Shown here one piece after another: positions 60,150 through 64,000 of a DNA stretch of 64,000 bases. A program made the position numbers and the translations under genes. Position 1 is the first letter of the stretch. Each line of letters opens with the position of its first letter. The stretch comes from Rhizobiales bacterium dw_265 (lineage in GTDB: Bacteria > Pseudomonadota > Alphaproteobacteria > Micropepsales > Micropepsaceae). Location: positions 62,001-126,000 of the forward strand of contig JAAVUU010000006.1 of the NCBI GenBank assembly GCA_018449595.1. The letters run 5' to 3'. Under the pieces are notes generated by a model. It made no database searches, was not told the origin of the DNA, and saw only the letters and a list, made by a program, of their open reading frames with translations.

Positions 60150-60605
60150 GTGACTGGGCCTTCACTCTTCCGCGAACATGGCCAGCAGGTGGCCGCGCTT
60201 TGCTGGCGCACGGCCCAGAACGGCGCGCTGGAAGTCCTGCTGATCACCTCGCTGGGCAGCAAGCGCTGGATCCTGCCCAAGGGCTGGCCGGAACGCGAGA
60301 TGAACCTGGCCGACAATGCCGCCCGCGAAGCCTTCGAGGAAGCCGGCATCGCCGGCGTGACCGATCCCCACCCCATCGGCGTCTATCCCTACCTGAAGGA
60401 ACGCAAGGACGGCGGCGTTACCGCCTGCAGCGCCTCGGTCTTCGCCCTCAAGGTCGAAAGCCAGGCCGCGGACTGGCCGGAAAAAGGCGCCCGCGAACTG
60501 GCCTGGCTGCCGCTGGCGCAGGCGGCGGCAAGGGTGACCGAGCCGGGGCTGCGCCAGATCATCCTGGATTTCAGCAAGCGGCACAGCCTGAAGCGCGCCG
60601 GCTAG
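60150..60605 (+). CDS. NUDIX hydrolase
   Basis: 151 residues. The core motif REAFEEAGI sits after ILPKGWPEREMNLADNAA; the first Glu of the canonical Gx5E box is Met, as happens in the diadenosine/diphosphoinositol polyphosphatase-like group with the PKGWP start. It hydrolyses a nucleoside-diphosphate-linked compound. GTG 60150 is chosen with CGGAG 7 nt upstream. Its TAG overlaps the stop of the convergent M81 gene in a CTAG. Confidence 0.9.
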   Translation: MTGPSLFREHGQQVAALCWRTAQNGALEVLLITSLGSKRWILPKGWPEREMNLADNAAREAFEEAGIAGVTDPHPIGVYPYLKERKDGGVTACSASVFALKVESQAADWPEKGARELAWLPLAQAAARVTEPGLRQIILDFSKRHSLKRAG

Positions 60606-62074
60606 TCATTCACCAGGTCCAGCGGATAGAGCGGCCGTGTCACCCTGGTAAAGGGGATGCGCCGCATGTTCACACAGGTCGGACCCGGCGTATCCGCCAG
60701 GAAGATGCGCGCCGCGATGGGCGTGTAGGAGACGCGGAAATGTGCCGGCGAGCGCACGAACACCAGCGCCGCGGCGGCCGGGTCCAGCCCGACGGATTTG
60801 TGAATCCCCAGGTCCCATTCGAAATGCGGAATGGAGCGCAGGTTCAGCCGGATGCTGCCGATCGCCAGCACCACCGTCAGGCCCATCTCGCCCGCCATGC
60901 CGTTGCCACCGGGGCCTTCCAGGATATAGCCGCCATCGCTGATGACCTTGACCTTGCCGGTGACGGTCAGGGGTTCGCCCAGGCCGGAGCGCTTGTGGCC
61001 CACCGCCAGGGTGACGGTCTTGCCGGCCCCGGCCTTCGCCGCCTCGGCCGCTGCTTGCGCATCGCAGATGGTGCAGATGCTGATGCGGCCGGCGCGGTCG
61101 GCGCCCGCATGCAGCAGCGCCGCCAGCACGGCGGTGGAATCCGCCGCCGCCCCGCCCGACGGCGTGTCGCCGGAATCGCTGGCGACCGTCAGACCGGGCT
61201 CGGAAAGCCCGATGCGGATGATCTCGTCCAGCGGCGTCACCACCGGCTCGAATTCCGCGCGGCGGTCCCAGGCCATTTGCGCCAGCCGTTCGGCGGCGGC
61301 CTGGGCTTTGGCCGGGTCGGCGCCACAGACCAGCGCGGCAAAGCCCAGGTCGGGGGTGTCGATCCAGGGCTGCACCGGAAACAGCGAGACATGCAGCACC
61401 TCGCCACGCGCTTCCATGGCGCGGCCTTCCGCCACGATGTCGGCCAGCGGGGCGGCGGTGGTGCGGGCGGAATCGGGACTGACGATCATCGCCCGCTTGG
61501 CCAGCGCCATCACCGGCTTCACCTTGCCATTGATCCAGTCAATCAGGAGCCGCGTGGCGCGATGGCCGGTCTCGTACATGTCTATGTGCGGGAATTCGCG
61601 ATAGCCGATATAGGCGACATCGGGCTGCAGCATGGCGGGCGTGATATGGCCGTGCAGGTCCAGCGACACGGTGACGGGCGTGCCGGGTTTCAGTTCGGCG
61701 CGGACGCGGCGCACGATCTCGGCCTCGGCATCGGGCTCGTCCTCCAGGATCATGGCGCCATGCAGCGACAGGAACACGCCGTCCACCGGCCGCGCCGCCC
61801 GCAGCCGCTCCAGGATTTCGCCCAACAGGATTTCAAAGCTGGCGCGCTCCACCGTGCCCGAGGCCATCGCCATGGTGGCCAGCAACGGCACCGGCACGGC
61901 ACCGGCCTCGGCAATGGCATCCAGCGCCCCGGGGATTTCCAGCCGCGCCTTGCCGAAAGCGGTCAGCATCTGGTCGCCGCGCCAGAGATATTGTTCCTCG
62001 AAGGTCTTCAGCGTGGTGGTGAAGGGCACGAAACTGTTGGTTTCCTGCTTCAGTTCGGCGATGGCGATGCGCAT
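60602..62074 (-). CDS. M81 family metallopeptidase (MlrC-like)
   Basis: 490 residues of the M81 (microcystinase C) family. Start RIAIAELKQETNSFVPF; metal-binding regions LSLHGAM, SLDLHGHITPAML and ASDSGDTPSGGAAADS; then GHKRSGLGEPLTV and NGMAGEMGLTVVLAIGSI. MlrC cleaves linear peptides; other members act on modified peptides or amino acids. It lies 8 nt after a double ATPase and a permease gene, so imported peptides are the likely substrates. No signal peptide. Confidence 0.92.
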   Translation of the reverse strand: MRIAIAELKQETNSFVPFTTTLKTFEEQYLWRGDQMLTAFGKARLEIPGALDAIAEAGAVPVPLLATMAMASGTVERASFEILLGEILERLRAARPVDGVFLSLHGAMILEDEPDAEAEIVRRVRAELKPGTPVTVSLDLHGHITPAMLQPDVAYIGYREFPHIDMYETGHRATRLLIDWINGKVKPVMALAKRAMIVSPDSARTTAAPLADIVAEGRAMEARGEVLHVSLFPVQPWIDTPDLGFAALVCGADPAKAQAAAERLAQMAWDRRAEFEPVVTPLDEIIRIGLSEPGLTVASDSGDTPSGGAAADSTAVLAALLHAGADRAGRISICTICDAQAAAEAAKAGAGKTVTLAVGHKRSGLGEPLTVTGKVKVISDGGYILEGPGGNGMAGEMGLTVVLAIGSIRLNLRSIPHFEWDLGIHKSVGLDPAAAALVFVRSPAHFRVSYTPIAARIFLADTPGPTCVNMRRIPFTRVTRPLYPLDLVND

Positions 62075-62082
62075 GACGCCTC

Positions 62083-63672
62083 CTATATCCGGCCGCAGCC
62101 GGGGATCGCCGCCAGCAGGGCCCTGGTGTAATCGCTCGACGGCGCGGCAAAAACCTCGCGGGTCGGCCCGGATTCCACCACCCGGCCATGCCGCATCACC
62201 ATCACCCGATGACAGACCTGGGCCGCCACCCGCATGTCATGGGTGATGAACAGCATGGCGAGATTCATCCGGCGGCGCACATCGTCCAGCAGGTCCAGCA
62301 CCTGGGCCTGCACCGTCACATCCAGCGCCGATACCGGCTCGTCGGCTATCAGGACATCGGGCTTCAGCATCAGGGCCCGCGCCAGGCCGATGCGCTGGCG
62401 CTGGCCGCCGGAGAATTCATGGGCAAAGCGGTCCATGGCCTGCGGGTTCAATCCCACCAGCCGCAGCATCTCGGCGGCGCGGGCGCGCGCGGCCCCGGCC
62501 TCCTCGCCATAGGCGCGCGGCCCGGCGGTGAGGATGTCGCCGATGCGCCGGCGCGGATTGAGCGAGGAAAATGGGTCCTGGAACACCATCTGGATGCGGC
62601 GGCGCAAGGGCCGCAGGCCGCGCGCCTTCATGCGGGCGATATCGGCGCCATCGAACAGCACCGCGCCCTCGTCGGGGTCCAGCAGCCGGATCACGCAGCG
62701 CGCCAGGGTGGATTTGCCGGAGCCGGATTCCCCGACAATACCCAAGGTCTCGCCCCGGTTCAGGATCAGCGACACCCGGTCCACCGCCGCCACATCGGCG
62801 CGCCGCGAAAACAGCCCGCCGCGGCGGAACCGCTTGCTGAGACCCGTGACCCGCACCAGCGGCGCGGCCTGCGGCAGCGGCGGCAGGGCGCAGGCATCCC
62901 GGGGCACCGCCGCGATCAGGGCGCGTGTATAGGGATGCGCGGGCGCGCCCAGCACCTGCGCCACCGGGCCGCTTTCCAGCACCCGGCCATGGCGCATCAC
63001 CGCCACCCGGTCGGCGATGTCGGCGACCACGCCGAAATCATGGGTGATGAACAGCACGCTCATCTGACGCTCGGCCTGGATGGCCTTGATGAGTTTCAGG
63101 ATCTGCGCCTGGGTGGTGACATCCAGGGCGGTGGTGGGTTCATCGGCGATCAACAGCCGGGGCGATAGCGACAGCGCCATGGCGATCATCACCCGCTGGC
63201 GCTGGCCGCCCGAAAGCTGGTGCGGATAGGCTTTCAGCAAACCCGCCACATCCTTCAGGCCCATCTGGGAGAGCAGGTCGCCGGCCTGCCGCAGCGCGAG
63301 GCTTTCGGGGATGGCGCGATGCGCCCGGATCTGTTCGCTCACCTGCCCGCCGATGGCGACGACCGGATTCAGCGCCGCCATCGGGTCCTGGAAGATCATG
63401 GCGATGTCGCGGCCGCGCCGCGCGCGCAAGGCGGCGGGCGGCTCCTTCAGCAAATCCACGCCGTCGAACAGGATGCTGCCGCCGGTCGTCACCACGCCGC
63501 GCGGCAGCAGCCCCATGATGGCATGCGCCGTCACCGATTTGCCGGAACCGGATTCGCCCACGATGCAGACGATCTCATTGCGGGCGATGTCCAGGCTGAC
63601 ATCGCTGACCGCCAGCGGCCGGTCGGCGCCCGGCGGCAAGGCCACGCGGAGATCGCGCAGCGACACCAGCAT
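62083..63672 (-). CDS. Peptide/opine ABC transporter, fused double ATP-binding protein (DppD-DppF type)
   Basis: 529 residues with two ABC ATPase domains in one chain. Domain 1 (about 1-260): Walker [15 protein letters not shown], signature LSGGQRQRV, Walker [13 protein letters not shown]. Domain 2 (about 270-529): [41 protein letters not shown]. Each is followed by an oligopeptide-family C-terminal region ([24 protein letters not shown]). It powers import of peptides or similar compounds. The start shares bases with the permease stop (ATGA). Confidence 0.96.
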   Translation of the reverse strand: MLVSLRDLRVALPPGADRPLAVSDVSLDIARNEIVCIVGESGSGKSVTAHAIMGLLPRGVVTTGGSILFDGVDLLKEPPAALRARRGRDIAMIFQDPMAALNPVVAIGGQVSEQIRAHRAIPESLALRQAGDLLSQMGLKDVAGLLKAYPHQLSGGQRQRVMIAMALSLSPRLLIADEPTTALDVTTQAQILKLIKAIQAERQMSVLFITHDFGVVADIADRVAVMRHGRVLESGPVAQVLGAPAHPYTRALIAAVPRDACALPPLPQAAPLVRVTGLSKRFRRGGLFSRRADVAAVDRVSLILNRGETLGIVGESGSGKSTLARCVIRLLDPDEGAVLFDGADIARMKARGLRPLRRRIQMVFQDPFSSLNPRRRIGDILTAGPRAYGEEAGAARARAAEMLRLVGLNPQAMDRFAHEFSGGQRQRIGLARALMLKPDVLIADEPVSALDVTVQAQVLDLLDDVRRRMNLAMLFITHDMRVAAQVCHRVMVMRHGRVVESGPTREVFAAPSSDYTRALLAAIPGCGRI

Positions 63673-64000
63673 CAGCGCCGCCCCCGCGGATTGAGGGCAT
63701 CGTTCAGCCCATCACCGATGAAGGCCAGCGCCAGCACCGTCACCATGATGCACAGGCCCGGCAGCACCGTGGTCCACCAGGCCACCCACATGGCCGAGCG
63801 CGAGCCGCCGATCATGCTGCCCCAACTCAGCAGGTTGGGATCGCCCAGCCCCAGGAAACTCAGCGCCGATTCCGTCAGGATGGCGCTGCCCACCATCATC
63901 GAACTCACCACCAGGATCGGCGGCAGGGCATTGGGCAGGATTTCGGCGAAGATGATGCGGGCGTCGCTCAGTCCCAGGGTCTTTGCCGCCTGGACGAACT
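63672..64000 (-). CDS. ABC transporter permease (DppC type), 5' end cut by window edge
   Basis: The last ~109 residues are seen. The EAA loop region TLGLSDARIIFAEILPNALP is followed by TM segments and the ending LGLGDPNLLSWGSMIGG and GDGLNDALNPRGRR, typical of DppC/OppC permeases. The start lies beyond base 64000. It is upstream of the ATPase and M81 genes in the same operon. Confidence 0.93.
   Translation of the reverse strand, partial: FVQAAKTLGLSDARIIFAEILPNALPPILVVSSMMVGSAILTESALSFLGLGDPNLLSWGSMIGGSRSAMWVAWWTTVLPGLCIMVTVLALAFIGDGLNDALNPRGRR

Overview
The window is about 64 kb of high-GC, tightly packed bacterial DNA. An alphaproteobacterium is the best fit. The strongest marker is a GAAC-N7-GAAC direct repeat (the alphaproteobacterial LexA/SOS box) over the start of an imuA-imuB-dnaE2 mutasome. 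Ordinary heterotrophic metabolism (gltBD, leuBD, glcB) is present. No rRNA, tRNA, CRISPR array, phage or insertion sequence was recognised. Family calls rest on motifs and length, not on database searches.

Layout. 1-4437 (minus): an RND efflux pump, with the permease cut by the left edge and a periplasmic adaptor that carries an unusual C-terminal cysteine-rich domain. 4685-5227: a DedA membrane protein. 5459-17270: an exopolysaccharide cluster of the Wzx/Wzy type, with an ExoY-like priming phosphoglycosyltransferase, a WecG/TagA transferase, a flippase, two GT2 transferases, a polymerase/ligase, a Tat-exported GH10 glycanase, an FAD oxidoreductase facing an ATP-grasp enzyme, and a Wzz-type co-polymerase with a degenerate kinase domain. 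17279-17433: a nested palindromic repeat. 17443-23561 (minus): glutamate synthase gltB-gltD. 23713-29177: SOS-controlled imuA-imuB-dnaE2. 29261-35594: two polytopic membrane proteins (one GT39-like) converging on a three-domain GH18/NodB/GT2 protein.

35698-40127: a YkgJ-type Cys-cluster protein, a lactate/glycolate permease and malate synthase G, with possible control elements. 40283-41340: a small unknown protein and a LuxR-type solo regulator. 41342-43061 (minus): leuD-leuB. 43131-49353: a sugar-acid catabolic region with an ACS-type MFS transporter, an amidohydrolase, a Tat-signal enolase-superfamily enzyme, and dgoA and dgoK, which point to D-galactonate or a related aldonate. 49459-53431: a Lys-rich DUF6496-like protein, an exported M3 peptidase, a lytic transglycosylase and an MlaC-like protein. 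53560-58301: a luciferase-like oxidoreductase, then a bicupin, a CHRD protein and a cytochrome c-PQQ dehydrogenase, all three with export signals. 58437-60070: a PhoU-like (DUF47) protein and a PiT phosphate transporter. 60150-60605: a NUDIX hydrolase. 60602-64000 (minus): a peptide-type ABC transporter (permease cut by the right edge, fused double ATPase) with an M81 peptidase.

Genes are very compact. Many neighbours share start/stop bases (ATGA, GTGA or TGATG), and three convergent pairs overlap by exactly four bases at their stop codons. The two convergent junctions with a real gap both hold a palindromic repeat. The most notable items for follow-up are the cysteine-rich tail on the efflux adaptor, the GH18-NodB-GT2 protein, the apparently leaderless LexA-covered imuA, the LuxR solo with Asp replaced by Asn in the ligand pocket, the Tat-exported sugar-acid dehydratase candidate, and a possible small RNA or peptide gene ending at a terminator at 46033.
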